From positions 2,981,001-3,045,000 of the forward strand of contig JAGTTD010000026.1 of assembly GCA_018398585.1 (NCBI GenBank): a DNA stretch of 64,000 nt, given 5' to 3'. The notes under the pieces were generated by a model. That model searched no databases, was not told the DNA's origin, and worked only from the letters and a program-made list of their open reading frames with translations. This document shows, one piece after another, positions 20,181-31,032 of this stretch. The DNA comes from Simmondsia chinensis (Eukaryota; Streptophyta; Magnoliopsida; Caryophyllales; Simmondsiaceae). The stretch's first letter is position 1. Every line of letters starts with the position of its first letter. The position numbers and the translations under genes were made by a program.

Positions 20181-21863
20181 ATGGCTGAGGTGCGTGACGA
20201 TGCTGCATTCGGTGTGGGTTTGGGTTCGACAGTTGGTGTGGGTGACCCGGTTTCATCCACATGGGCGGATCGGGTCCGGTCCACGGATCATAACACACTA
20301 CAATATATTCGTCCTGTTCTTGTTAACGGCAAGCCTGTGGGAGTTCTTCCGCGCGGGGCCTTTGAGTCTGGTAATGAGAAGTGGGAGCATTGTTTAGTGG
20401 GTCGTTTGATTGGCACTGGACTTGCTTATTCTCGTGCCCATGAGATTGCTACCTTCCTGTGGGGTGAGTATGTCCTTTCTGATTGCGAGGTTTACTACTT
20501 TCGGTTTAGAACTAAGGTTCAAGCTGAGAGTGTTCTTATTGGTGGTCCTTGGTTCTTCAAGGGCGTATGCATGTCGCTCCAACTTTGGAGGGAGGGTATT
20601 ACGATGTAGAAGAATTCTCGGACTGCCCTTGTTTGGGTCCGTATCTCTGGGCTTCCCTTGACCTTGTGGAAGCCTATCGGGATCAGTGTTGCATGCAGTG
20701 CGATTGGTCGGCCTTTGTTTATTGATAAGGTTACTACTGATTGCACTCGCCTGGGTCATAGTCGGGTCTGTGTCGAGGTGGAGGCCACGGGGCCTGTGCC
20801 TAGGGAGACCTCTATTGATGTGAACGGGATGCTCTACAAGTTGACTATTGCGTGTGAGGCTATGCCGATCCGATGCTCAACTTGCTTGGTCTTCGGGCAT
20901 GATTGGTCACCACCCGGGGCTTGTGAGGCCCCTACTATGGTGGCACCGGTTCTTGGGCTCAAAAAGAAGAAGAAAAATAGGAAGAAGAAGGGTGCCGGTG
21001 CTGGGGTTGATGTTCTGGTGGTCGCGCCGGTGGACGGTGAGGCTATGGCGGTGTGTGGTGAGGCGGGTGGTGGTGGCGGGGAGATCCGCCAGGGTGAAGG
21101 AGGGAGACGAGGGGTTGGGGTTGTGAGAGAGGGGCCTGTTCCCACTGTCGCTGCTCATGGGCCTCCAGCTGGAGGAGGCCCACACCGTGTGGGAGGGTGT
21201 GGCCCAGCCCACGCGAGGAGAGGGGGGGGGGGGGGGGTACGCAGCCCCCCCCGCCCCCTGCCCGGCCCATTCCTGGGACGGGCCTTCTGGGCCTTTGTGG
21301 AGGCCCCTGCTCAGGAGCACAATGAGCCCGTAGTGGAGCCTCCCATGGCTCATAATGGGCCCGTTTTGGGCCTTGTCCCCTTTCAAGGGGTCGTGTGCTC
21401 CTTGGCCCAAATTGGTGGGCAACCGCACCCCACCTCGGCTGCGGTTGCGGTTGGGCTGTCCGACAGCCCGATCTTGGATGATGGAGGACGGGCCGCTTTG
21501 GCCTCGCCCACAAAGTCACCCCTTGAGGTGAGCCATGTCCAACCCACTAGCGGGTCCCATTCTAGATCAGTTTCTTCTGGTGTACCGGTGGACCACTCGC
21601 CTGAGGAATTGGGGCGTGCTTTGGTCCCTTTCGAGGTTGAGGAGGCTCATGAGACTCTTGTCGGGCTTGAGGAGCCGCTTGCTTGTGTTGAGAGTCGGTC
21701 GGCGGCTGCTGCCTTTGAGTCGCCGAACCCTTTTGAGTCGCTAGCTGAGGAGCGAATGGGTGATACGTCCACAACAGAGTGTACATCGCAGTTGACTCCT
21801 ATTACTGCTCATACTAGCTCTGCGGCTGCCCGTGCGGGCCGTGAGGGCGATGGTGTGCACTAG
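20181..21863 (+). pseudogene. LINE ORF1 (RNA-binding protein)
   Basis: ATG at 20181 opens a 561-codon frame (stop included) broken by a single TAG at 20607-20609. N-terminal part: DUF4283-like domain with GKPVGVLPRGAFESG, FLWGEYVLSDCEVYYFRFRT and VLIGGPWFF, followed after the stop by TALVWVRISGLPLTLWKPIG. Next comes a zinc-knuckle-like MPIRCSTCLVFGHDWSPPGAC, whose spacing departs from CX2CX4HX4C. The C-terminal half is Gly/Pro/Ala-rich, with a run of 16 G at 21232-21247. In the family this protein binds LINE RNA and forms the RNP with ORF2p. It ends 12 nt before ORF2. Confidence 0.88.
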
Positions 21864-21875
21864 TTTCTAGTTTCC

Positions 21876-24800
21876 ATGATTGGATGCTGGAATGTGAGGG
21901 GGTTTAATAACCCCAATACTATTCGTGTTGTGCGTGGCTGGATCTCCTCCAGTCATCTGAGCTTGGTTGGTTTGGTTGAGACCAAGGCCAACCCAGTTGA
22001 TATTGATTCCGCTGTTGTCCGTTGTGCTGAGGGGTGGCAGTTTTTGGTTAGTGGGGTGCGGGCCCGTGGGTGCCGTATCATTTTTCTCTGGGATCCGACC
22101 TTCTATCGTGTAGTGAGAGTACATGGTGGGGATCAGTATCTTACCTACCGGGTTTCTGGTGTCCGAGGTGATGTGGACTTCACTGCTACGTTTGTTTATG
22201 GCTTTAACGAGCTGGGATTGCGTCAGGAGCTCTGGCGTTATATTCGAGGAGCCAGCGTGGGCCTCCAGGAGGAGCCTTGGATACTCCTTGGAGACTTTAA
22301 CGCTATCCTTAGTTCGAGTGACAGGAGGGGTGGCCAAGACACTTGGCCTGGGCACATGGATGACTTTAGGGACTGTGTTCACGACTCTGAGCTCACAGTT
22401 CTACCTTATACCGGGCTACGTTACACGTTGTCCAATGGATTAGCTGGTGACGGTCTCATTCTGAAGCGTCTTGACTGGTGTATAGTGAGCGAGGGTTGGT
22501 TGCGTTCTTACTCCTCCTCTTCTGTCGAGTTCCTTCCTCTGGAGTTATGTTCTGACCATTGTCCCTTTGTAGTTATAGGACTTGGAGAGCGCCGCACCCC
22601 GCGGCTCCCTTTCAAGTTCTTTAACTTTTGGGCTGACCATGAGGAGTTCCTGCCTACTGTGAGGAGGGCTTGGGAGGCTAGCATTGATGGCACACCCATG
22701 TATCAGCTCACCCAGAAGCTGAGGCGGCTGAAGGGGGAGTTGAAGGCCCTTAATGCTAGACATTTTAGTCACATTTCAGCTCGAGTTGTGGCGGCGAGGG
22801 ATGCCTGGACTGCGGGTCAGCGGGCGCTTGATGATGACGCGGAGAGTGTTTTGCTTCAAGAGGAGGAGCGTCGTCTTGCTCGAGACTACTCGCGATTATG
22901 TAGGGATGAGGAGGCTTTCTATCGTCAGAAGTCTCGCATCCAATGGCTCTCTTTGGGGGATCAGGGTACCCGGTTCTTCCATAAGTCTGCCACACATCGG
23001 CAGGCTCGGAACCAGATCCATTCCATTGTTCGCACTGATGGCAGGAGGACATATGATGATGTGGAGATCTCGAATGCAGGTGTCTCCGATTTCCACGACT
23101 TATTAACAGAGCCGAGTGGGCCGCTTTGTAAGGATATTTCGGAGCTCTTCCAGACCCGGCTATCTGAGGATCAGGCTACACCTATTACCCTACCAGTTAC
23201 TGATATTGAGGTGCGAGATGCTTTGTTCTCCACTGGTGATGATAGGGCGCCCGACCCTGATGGTTACACCTCCCTCTTCTTTAAGAGGGCTTGGGATGTG
23301 GTGGGGCGTGACGTTGTTCGAGCTGTCCAGTCCTTCTTTCAGTCAGGGCGCATGCTTGGCGCACTGAATACTACTCGCATCAGCTTGATTCCGAAGGTGG
23401 AGAACCCTTCCACCTTCGCTGACTATTGCCCGATCTCCTGTTGCAATGTGATCTATAAGTGTATCACTAAGATCATTGCGAACAGGTTGAAAGGGGTTCT
23501 TCCTTGCCTCATTGATGACTCGCAGTCCGCTTTTGTGCCTGGCCGGAGGATATCTGACTGTATTATGTTGGCCCAGGAGCTTCTACGCGATTATCACCTT
23601 CAGACGCCATCGCCACGATGTGCTCTAAAGGTTGATCTTCGCAAGGCGTTTGATACGGTACGCTGGGAGTTCATTCTTACAGCTATGCGGTCTATGGGTA
23701 TTCCTTAGGTTATGATTCGATGGTGCGGGAGTGCCTTTCCACAGCCAGATTTTCAGTCGCTATTAATGGTGAACTTCAGGGGTTCTTTGGCACGAGCAGG
23801 GGTATCAAGCAGGGTGACCCTCTCTCACCCTACCTTTTTGTTATTGCCATGGAGGGCTTACGGGGTTTGCTGCACCGCGCATCTTCTGATCCAAGGTTTC
23901 GCTTTCATCCTCATTGCCAGAGTACCGGCCTTACTCACTTATGCTTTGCGGATGACCTTATGATTTTCAGTGAGGCTGATGAGGTTAGTGTTTCGGTTAT
24001 TCGGGAGGCGTTAGATCGATTTGCTGCACTTTCTAGGCTGTCCTCGAACGCAGCAAAGAGCACCATCTTCATTACTGGGGTTGAGCCCGAGCTTCAGCAG
24101 TCTATCCTTGACATCTTGGGGTTCAGATTGGGGCAGTGCCCGGTCAGATATTTGGGGGTGCCGCTTATCACGACGAGGCTTCAGTTTATGGGCTGCAAGC
24201 CTTTATTAGATTGCATCCTAGCGCGCACTCAGCTCTGGACATCTCGTTCTTTATCTTATGCCGGTCGTTTGCAGCTCATCCGATCGGCTCTGTTTTCTAT
24301 TTAGGTCTTTTGGTCATCTGTCTTCATCCTTCCGAAGCTGATGATCCAGAAGATTGAGTCGACTCTTGCTGCCTTCCTGTGGAAGGGCACCTCTTTGGGC
24401 CCGGGAGGAGCCAAGGTCGCCTGGTTGCATCTCTGTTATTGCCATCGGGAGGGTGGACTTGGGATTCGACGTTTGAGCGAGTGGAACCAAGCTCCTCTCA
24501 TGAAGCATATCTGGGTTCTACTCACTGATCGTGATTCGCTTTGGCCTCAGTGGATCCATGCCAACCGAGTCCAGGGGAAGTCTTTCTGGGATATTCAGCC
24601 TCCAGGCTCGATTCCATGGTCGTGGAGGAGCATCCTAGATGTTAGGTTGTTGTGTGCCGGGGCCTTTCGGCACATTATTGGTGACGGACGTGACATAGCG
24701 CTGTGCTTTGACTACTGGTTGCCGTGTGGATGTTTAGAGGGGCGGTTTACATTACGCCAACTTCACTCCACTGGTCATTGCCTGGGCTCTCATGTTTCTG

Positions 24801-25372
24801 ACATTATTCAGGGCGATCAGTGGCGCTTCCCACAGGATATCGCTGAGCTGCTTCCTACCTGGGATTCTGTTGTCTTCAGGCCCCGACCGGGGGTAGCTGA
24901 TAGCGTGCAGTGGATGGGTGACCCGTCTGGGGTCTTCTCCAAAGGGTTGGCGTGGGAGATGATCCGTAGTTGGAGGGAGGAGGACTCCATCCAACATCTC
25001 CTCTGGTTCTAGCTGCATATACCGAGGCATTCCTTCATTCTCTAGCTTGCCTCTTGTGAGCGGATTTGGACGTTTGACAGACTGCTGAGACATCGAGTGC
25101 AGGATGTTCGGGCTACTTGTGTGTTGTGTGGGCCGGATGATGAGTCGCACAGCCATCTCTTCTTCAAGTGCAGCTTCTCTGCTGCTGTCTGGTCTAGGGT
25201 GTCTTCCCGCACCTCTTTCGCCTGGCTTTTGCTTCCTTGGCATGAGCTAGTTCAGTGGGCTGCTTCCAGGCTCCGTGGTCGCGGGGTTGATCGAATCCTT
25301 GCCTGCCTTTGTCTTTCAGCGACGGTTTACATCCTTTGGTACGAGCGTAACCTGAGGATCCAGCGCTCCTAG
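21876..25372 (+). pseudogene. LINE ORF2 (endonuclease and reverse transcriptase)
   Basis: Residues 1-230 form an APE-type endonuclease: CWNVRGFN, LVGLVETK, WILLGDFNAI, CSDHCPFVV, all with the expected catalytic residues. The reverse transcriptase follows, with SLIPKVENP, FVPGRRISD, KVDLRKAFDTV, GIKQGDPLSPYLF, the catalytic FADDLMIF, and SLSYAGRLQLI. The C-terminal zf-RVT-like region shows PRHSFIL and CVLCGPDDESHSHLFFKCSF. Defects: TAG at 23706-23708, loss of one G near 23722 (frame change), TAG at 24302-24304, TAG at 25010-25012, and one more TAG near 25042-25048. All four stops are TAG. The enzyme is dead but its motifs are well preserved, so decay is recent. Confidence 0.92.
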
Positions 25373-25694
25373 TCCAGGCCTTCTGCAGTTGTCACTGAGG
25401 AGATCAAAGGATTGGTTCGCAGCCGTCTCATTGCTGCTCCCATGCTTCGCGGTGCCCACCGTCACTTACAGCTCTTGCAGGAGTGGGGGATTGAGTGCTA
25501 GCTTTGTTTTCGCTTTTTGGCTTTGTTATTTTTGTTTGGCCTTGTTGGCTTTTGATTCGTTGTTTTTGTTTCTCTCTTCGGATTGATTCTTTGATGAAGG
25601 CCTTGGGCCTTGGCTTGGGGTATGCCCCTCGTAGACTTGTACGTATATTCTTTCATATATGATATTTTTACACTGACTTACCAAAAAAAAAAAG
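25373..25694 (+). other. LINE 3' UTR and A tail
   Basis: T-rich 3' UTR (ctttgttttcgctttttggc, ttgggcc repeats) ending ctgacttacc followed by 11 A. The A tail directly abuts the right TSD. Confidence 0.85.
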
Positions 25695-25715
25695 GGATAG
25701 GGCAGAGGAAGTCAT
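25695..25715 (-). CDS. CYP82-like P450, start codon and first codons
   Basis: On the minus strand 25715-25695 reads ATGACTT followed by the TSD CCTCTGCCCTATCC: Met-Thr-Ser-Ser-Ala-Leu-Ser. The TSD copy at 19563-19550 continues the same frame into the membrane anchor. The true start is thus stranded 6.1 kb from the rest of exon 1. The ATG at 19628-19630, which also opens into the anchor, is LINE-derived sequence and is not the original start. Confidence 0.9.
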
Positions 25716-25746
25716 GATAATTTTGAATTTGTGTTCAACGAAGTGT

Positions 25747-26076
25747 CTTTGTGTTGTGGTGTAGTGAACTATGACGAAACTATACCCACACCCCTATATA
25801 TATATATATATATATAAAGGCTATATTTGACATTTTTTTTAAGATATATATTATCATATAATATTTATAATTATGAATCAAAATAAAAGTAATTACTTTA
25901 GATTACTATTATTTTTAACATTATTGACTTTTAATTATCCGTCATTAACTTTTACACTTTTCAAAAAATCATATTGTAATATAATGTTTTCCAATCAACC
26001 ACCTCTGATCACCATAGGGTCGATTCATTTTCTTCTAAAACTACAATTTATAGCTTATAGTTCTTGTGCTTTTTAA
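25747..26076. repeat. promoter-region direct repeat, left copy (330 bp)
   Basis: Starts ctttgtgttgtggtgtagtg and ends ttcttgtgctttttaa. It is almost identical to 26911-27230; the length difference is a longer (TA)n here. It abuts the hairpin-string element, so it is one arm of a very large direct duplication around that element. Confidence 0.9.
25790..25825 (-). promoter_or_regulatory. P450 promoter TATA region
   Basis: A (TA)n run at about 25795-25816 lies 80-100 bp upstream of the P450 ATG at 25715, in the position of a plant TATA box. It is within the 330-bp block that is repeated at 26911-27230, so a second TATA copy lies beyond the inserted element. Confidence 0.5.
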
Positions 26077-26077
26077 C

Positions 26078-26910
26078 GAGTCGGTTCCCAAAATAATGCT
26101 GAAAAATTAAAAAATAAAAAAAATAATGACAAAAAATAAATAATTACCAATCCACTGTTGAACTGCGTTTAGAAAATGCGGTTCACTCCAAAAATAACGG
26201 AATTAATGGAAAAATATTTTTTCCACATATAAAACGCGTCTTCAAGAGGCGTTTCATGTGAAAATAAACCGCGTTCGCGGTTCAATTGAAGCTAAACCGC
26301 GTCTTTAAGACACGATTCATATATCATTAAAACGCGTCTTACAGACGCGGTTCATATCATTGTAAAAGCCAAGTCATGAAGTCAAGGACGCCCATGCTCG
26401 ATACGAATTCAAAATGAAATGGATGAAATGGCTATACACGAAGGGTCACACGTGGGTTCTGTAAGAGAAAATGTCATAATGTATTGACATGCAAGATGAA
26501 AAAGGAGCACAAGGCTCGGTTAGCAGCTAGTAGCAGTGAAATATAAGACGGTAATATTTATTTATGTTTCATTTTTTTGAACATTTATTTATATTTTATT
26601 TATATTATTTTTTATACAGTAGTTCGTTATTTATATATATATCAATTAGTTTTTACTCATAAAGCATCATAACCGCGTTTACTAAACGCGGTTGTTATGA
26701 GAGTAAACCGCTTTTTCTAAACGCGGTTTATGCCTTATATAATTTTTTATTCTTGATGCGGTTTTTATTACGTATAACCGCGTTTTTTGAACGCGGTTTA
26801 ATATAACCGCGTTTATAAAACGCGGTTCAACAATATATTGGTAAATATTTATTTTTTAGCATTATTTTTTTTATTTTTTTATTTTTCAGCATTATTTTGG
26901 GAACCGACTC
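26078..26910. mobile_element. hairpin-string Mutator-like element, copy 3 (833 bp)
   Basis: The terminal inverted repeats are perfect over at least 20 bp (GAGTCGGTTCCCAAAATAAT … and its complement ending at 26910). Inside are about five hairpin units near each end (for example aaccgcgtttactaaacgcggtt near 26672). The central 300 bp differ completely from the core of copies 1 and 2. No 9-bp TSD is present; instead the element sits exactly at the junction of a 320-330-bp direct duplication. No protein is encoded. Confidence 0.87.
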
Positions 26911-27230
26911 CTTTGTGTTGTGGTGTAGTGAACTATGATGAAACTATACCCACACCCCTATATATATATAAAGGCTATATTTGACATTTTTGTAAAGATA
27001 TATATTATCATATAATATTTATAATTATGAATCAAAATAAAAGTAATTACTTTAGATTACTATTATTTTTAACATTATTGGTTTTTAATTATCCGTCATT
27101 AACGTTTACACTTTTCAAAAAATCATATTGTAATATAATGTTTTCCAATCAACCACCTCTGATCACCATAGGGTCGATTCATTTTCTTCTGAAACTACAA
27201 TTTATAGCTTATAGTTCTTGTGCTTTTTAA
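26911..27230. repeat. promoter-region direct repeat, right copy (320 bp)
   Basis: Second copy of 25747-26076, beginning at the first base after the element and ending tgctttttaa, after which unique sequence follows. Differences from the left copy are few (gacgaaac/gatgaaac, cttctaaa/cttctgaa, TA-run length). Confidence 0.9.
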
Positions 27231-28152
27231 AAAACATGAAAAGACAAAGGTGTTCTAAAAATTAAATTCTATTTTTCGCCTTAATTCTAGCTGTTTCTCT
27301 TCCTCCTTCTCCACCTATTGTCATTGCCACCTACCACCTGTCGCCACCATGGGCCACATCCTTCAGCTCGCAGGCCCCACCTAATGCCCGTCGCCCCTGC
27401 CGTCCTCTCTACTTGCCTGTCTGTCTTTTTCCCCAGTACTGTTGGTTCAAAACTAAAAATTGCAAACATTTTTTCATTTTTCTTTAACCAAGAACATAAA
27501 ATAGAAAGCAGGACTAAATAGACTTGTGGTTGTCATTTCCTTTAAAAAAAGAATTTGCTTACGGTGCATCTACGATATTAAACAATGAAAACATGTGATA
27601 CATGAATAAAGAATAGCTTATAATAATAATTGTTGATGTGATTTGAGCTATGATTATCTATATGCATGACTCGAACATCAATCAACGTATTCTAATCTCC
27701 GAATTATTTTTGTGTATTTTTTCATCTAGCTCAACATTTGCCTTCTATTTTAAGTTTTCAAAAATCCTAGCTTGTGTGTACCTTCATGTGCGTAAACAAA
27801 ATTCTAATGGTGGGTGACTGAACAAAATTAATTTACCCGAGTGATTTTCTTTTAAATGAAAAAAAATATGATAATTAAGTGAATTTGGGGATAATTTTGT
27901 GTAAAAAATCACTATTTTAATATATTTGCAAAAAGGAAATCAACTACGTAATTAAGAAAATATTAGTGCAGGAAAGATCAAGTATTATACCATTATATCA
28001 TACTAGGTTTCTTCCCGTGCAGTGCATGATTAGTATTCGCTTTGAATTATATTTTGTAGTTGTGAATTTTGTATTAAAATAACTATTCTATTTTTAATTC
28101 CAAAATAAATGTTCAACTATTCTATTCTTTAGTTCCTGAATGAATGTTCAAT
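27231..28152. other. unassigned sequence upstream of the Tat element
   Basis: A CT/CA-rich patch at 27290-27440 opens frames on both strands without recognisable motifs. The rest is AT-rich. I see no gene. ATACG at 28153-28157 is the Tat target site. Confidence 0.45.
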
Positions 28153-28157
28153 ATACG

Positions 28158-29074
28158 TGTAGGCATGAAAATTTTATCATGTTTATAAATTTTAAATTGG
28201 GCCGAAGAAAAGTCTAAGCCCAAACGAAATCCAATTCAAGCCCGAAACCGAACATCTTCCAAATCAAAAACTCAAGCCTAAAATAAGTTCCAAGTCAAAC
28301 CAAAATAAAATCCCCAAACGACTTCTGAATCAAACCGAAATCCCTAAATGACTTCCCAGTCAAACTTAAGCCCAAATGACTTTCAAGTCGAAATGAAAAA
28401 CTCAAATGACTTCTAAGTCAATCCCGAAGCCCTAATAGTTTAAAAGTCAAACTAAAAGGGGCAACTTACTCTCGGGTCAAACCCAAAGTCAAACTTCAAG
28501 ACCCAGAGACGCCCAAGTTAAACCTAAAGACGATGACTTCCAAGTCAAAGTCCAACCCACAAAATTCAAGACTAGCATAAAAATGGGCTCGTAAAACTTT
28601 TAAAGCGAATTGAGCCTGGTCTTATGAAGAAAATCCCGTGGTCAAAGCAACGGCCCCTTTTCTCTATAAATAGGGGACCCTTGTTTCAAATTTGGAGGAC
28701 ACAAAGAAAGGAAGAAAAAGAAGGGAGAAGTAGAAACTCTCTCTCGCTCTCTCTCTCTATTTTCTCTTAAAACACCAAGTCGTCTAGGAAAAGTGGTCAA
28801 AGCATACAAAGTTCATACCTGATTTCTTCAAAGGTTTAGCTCTCGATTTGATATAAAGCATCGTGCCCTCAGTCCAGAGTTCAAGTTTGATTGTCAACAA
28901 CATCAACCAAGTTCGAAGGTCGTGGAAATCGAATCGGAGGACTTTGGTTTGTTTTAATTTGTAAAGCACATTATAGAGATTTGTACCCACAAATTTATCA
29001 ATACAATTCTTCAATTGTAATTTTTGTGTATTTGTTTCGCGTCATTTCATCTTGATTCGAAGTCGGTGTCCACA
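28158..29074 (+). repeat. Tat element 5' LTR (917 bp)
   Basis: TGTAGGCATG … GTGTCCACA. The first half is made of degenerate 20-30-bp repeats of the type gacttccaagtcaaaccc. A TATA-like sequence lies at 28664-28672, followed by CT-repeats (28738-28758) in the presumed leader. Confidence 0.92.
28661..28680 (+). promoter_or_regulatory. LTR TATA box region
   Basis: tctctataaataggggaccc is conserved in all three LTRs of the family (5231-5250, 28661-28680 and about 48711-48730), whereas the surrounding sequence varies. This suits a core promoter. Confidence 0.6.
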
Positions 29075-29096
29075 AATTTGGCACGCCCGGTGGGAC
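29075..29096 (+). promoter_or_regulatory. Tat primer-binding site
   Basis: AATTTGGCACGCCCGGTGGG follows the LTR directly. The position, and the TGGC start expected opposite a tRNA 3' end, support a minus-strand primer site. I do not assign the tRNA. Confidence 0.65.
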
Positions 29097-29159
29097 CTTT
29101 CTCTACCTCTGATCTCTTTTTCCATTTAAAAGAAAAAAAGAAATCAGGTTCTTGTTGTA

Positions 29160-30837
29160 ATGGCACCAAAGAAGAAAGCAAATCGCGGCTCCAACAAGTC
29201 CAAGTCTGGCCCGTCCAGCCCCATGAGCGCTGACTCCAGTCTTAGCCTTCTTATCTCCGGCGCCACCACTAGGAGCAAAGCGAAAGCCATCGATGCGCTC
29301 ATGATGATGGTAAATCCAACAAGTCAAGTCGCTATTTCTCATGGCTTCCTACCCATGGAAACCTCTGAAGTGGGGGAACTTCCTACTTCATCAGAAAACA
29401 CCTCTAAGGCGGCTGCAAATTCGGCGGACGAAACCTCAAGCACTGACTCCTCGCCATCGTCACCGGGGAAAGAGATTTCTTCAGGACAACCCGTCATGTT
29501 TTTCGGCTCCACTAACATGCTAGTCATGGTGACCAGCGTCGTACCCATGGAGGAACAATTAGCCAATCTGCAGGCAATTGTGGAAAACCTTGTTAAGGTT
29601 GCAAAAAGGACAACCAACTGAAGGAGCAAAGCCAACAAATTGTGGCATTAAGCAACAAACTAGAGCGCCAGAGTGCTGTACAAACTGGCAAGAAGATGCA
29701 GGGAAAATCTGAGTCTGACTCCGACCAAGAGATTGAGTCGGTGAAGTCTCCAAGGGTCAATGGCACCAGCAAGCGTGCTCCTACCCAGGAGTCAGTCCCT
29801 TTGACATCTTTGACTGGTATACCGATCTGGAACCAGAGTCTATCAACAGTCGGCAAGAAATGGAGTCTGAATTCCTGAATAGGTTCTACAGTGCACGACG
29901 TATCGTTACAATGAAAGAACTATCAAGTGTAGGACAATGGGACGGTGAACCAGTCATAGACTACATTCACCGTTGGCGCGCTAAAAGTTTAGATTGCAAA
30001 GTGCGTCTCTCCCAGGAATCAGCTATCGAGATGTGCATTCAAGGCAAGAGGCCGGAGTTGTCCTATATCTTGTTGCCAATGAAGCCTGATACTTTCAATT
30101 CACTGGCATCGGAGGCCCATGAGATGGAGAATAACCTTACCAAGCATGGCTCCAAATTTACGTCCATCTTCGAAAACAAGGGTGTAAAAGAGCCCTTGAA
30201 AGGAGAGAAGCCAGACAAAGCGAAGACAAATGAATCTTTGGCCATGAACATTGCTCCAGTTAAAATATCTGGAAAGCCGAAGCCCAAAGAGCATGATGGG
30301 TAGAAACCAAGTTTGTTTAAGAAAAGTGGAAAGAAGCGTCCAACGCTAAAGGAGCTTCAGTAGAAAGTGTATCCTTTTCCAGATTCGGATCTTCATGGCA
30401 TGCTTTATGATTTATTGGCAAAGAAACTCATTGAATTGCCCGAGTCAAAGCGGCCAGAAGAGGCCAACTGCACCGGTGATCCAAAGTATTGTAGGTATCA
30501 TCGAGTTGTCAGCCACCCGCTGGATCAATGCATTATGCTCAAAGAGCATATCATGAGGTTGGTGGGCGAAGGAAAAATCGTCCTTAATGCCGATGAGGTG
30601 GCCCAAATAAATTTGGCTACTACGGCATTTGGAGGTTTCATGGATCCAGTGCCTGTACCAAAAAAGTTACAGATGATCCAACAGCACGTTGAAGTAACGC
30701 ATTTCCAAACAATTCAGTTTAGGGGATTTGAGCCCGTGGTCGTACAATTATCAAGTGTGCCAAAGCCCTTGATAGAAAAGAAGGAAGAGGTTGCACTGGC
30801 TGAGGACTATGATGAGGGGTGGACTTTGGGGACGTGA
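29160..30837 (+). pseudogene. Tat gag
   Basis: ATG at 29160 opens a Lys/Ser-rich N terminus (MAPKKKANRGSNKSKSG). After a frame change the Retrotrans_gag domain is read at about 29790-30130: FLNRFYSARRIVTMKELSSV, QWDGEPVIDYIHRWRAKSLD, AIEMCIQGKRPELSYILLPM. The C-terminal part has LHGMLYDLLAKKLIELPESK, RPEEANCTGDPKYCRYH and HPLDQCIMLKEHIMRL, where YCRYHRVVSHPLDQC is the zinc-finger-like segment usual in Tat gag. Stops occur at 29619-29621, 30301-30303 and 30361-30363. The product would be the capsid protein. Confidence 0.88.
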
Positions 30838-31032
30838 AGGAAACTGAAGAAACAGCGGGCACCACGACCTCCTCAAGGTCACCACAAAGGAAAACAGGTG
30901 AGGAGAAAGCCTCACCATAAGAAAAAGAAGAAGAAGGCAGACAAGGCGAAGGCACAGCAGCCGCCAGCCAACCATGTTGACCTTTTGCTACAAAAGCCAT
31001 GAACTCCTGTCACTTTAGGGGAGTTCTTTCCA

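Larger units (their letters stand above)
19564..25694 (+). mobile_element. full-length-looking L1-type LINE, 6.1 kb
   Basis: A GC-rich 5' region (19564-20180), ORF1 (20181-21863), ORF2 (21876-25372), a 3' UTR and a short A tail (25683-25693) lie between 14-bp TSDs. Length and layout are those of a complete plant L1-type LINE. Its GC content is clearly higher than that of its surroundings. Both ORFs now carry stops. It lies in sense orientation to the window and antisense to the P450 it disrupts. Confidence 0.93.
15357..25715 (-). pseudogene. CYP82-like cytochrome P450 gene, interrupted by a LINE
   Basis: A two-exon P450 on the minus strand. Exon 1 is 25695-25715 plus 18602-19563 (the 14-bp LINE TSD is counted once), 969 nt = 323 codons. 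Exon 2 is 15357-15995, 213 codons with the stop. The predicted pre-insertion product is about 535 residues, normal for plant A-type P450s. Such enzymes are ER-membrane heme monooxygenases. The CYP82 assignment rests on the one-intron layout and motifs such as AKHLGYNYAMFGFAP and DVRGQHFELIPF; CYP82 members oxidise specialised metabolites, and the substrate here cannot be told. Three defects are seen: the LINE insertion, a TGA stop at 19316-19318 (CGA to TGA), and loss of the C-helix tryptophan (PYLRELRK instead of the usual PYWRELRK). Confidence 0.9.

Noticed and set aside
19316..20284. 322-codon minus-strand ORF joining P450 to upstream sequence
   Set aside because: Its N-terminal 200 codons are antisense LINE leader. 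The true P450 start is at 25713-25715, beyond the LINE.
25873..26076. 67-codon ORF repeated at 27027-27230
   Set aside because: Lies in the duplicated P450 promoter block; AT-driven frame.
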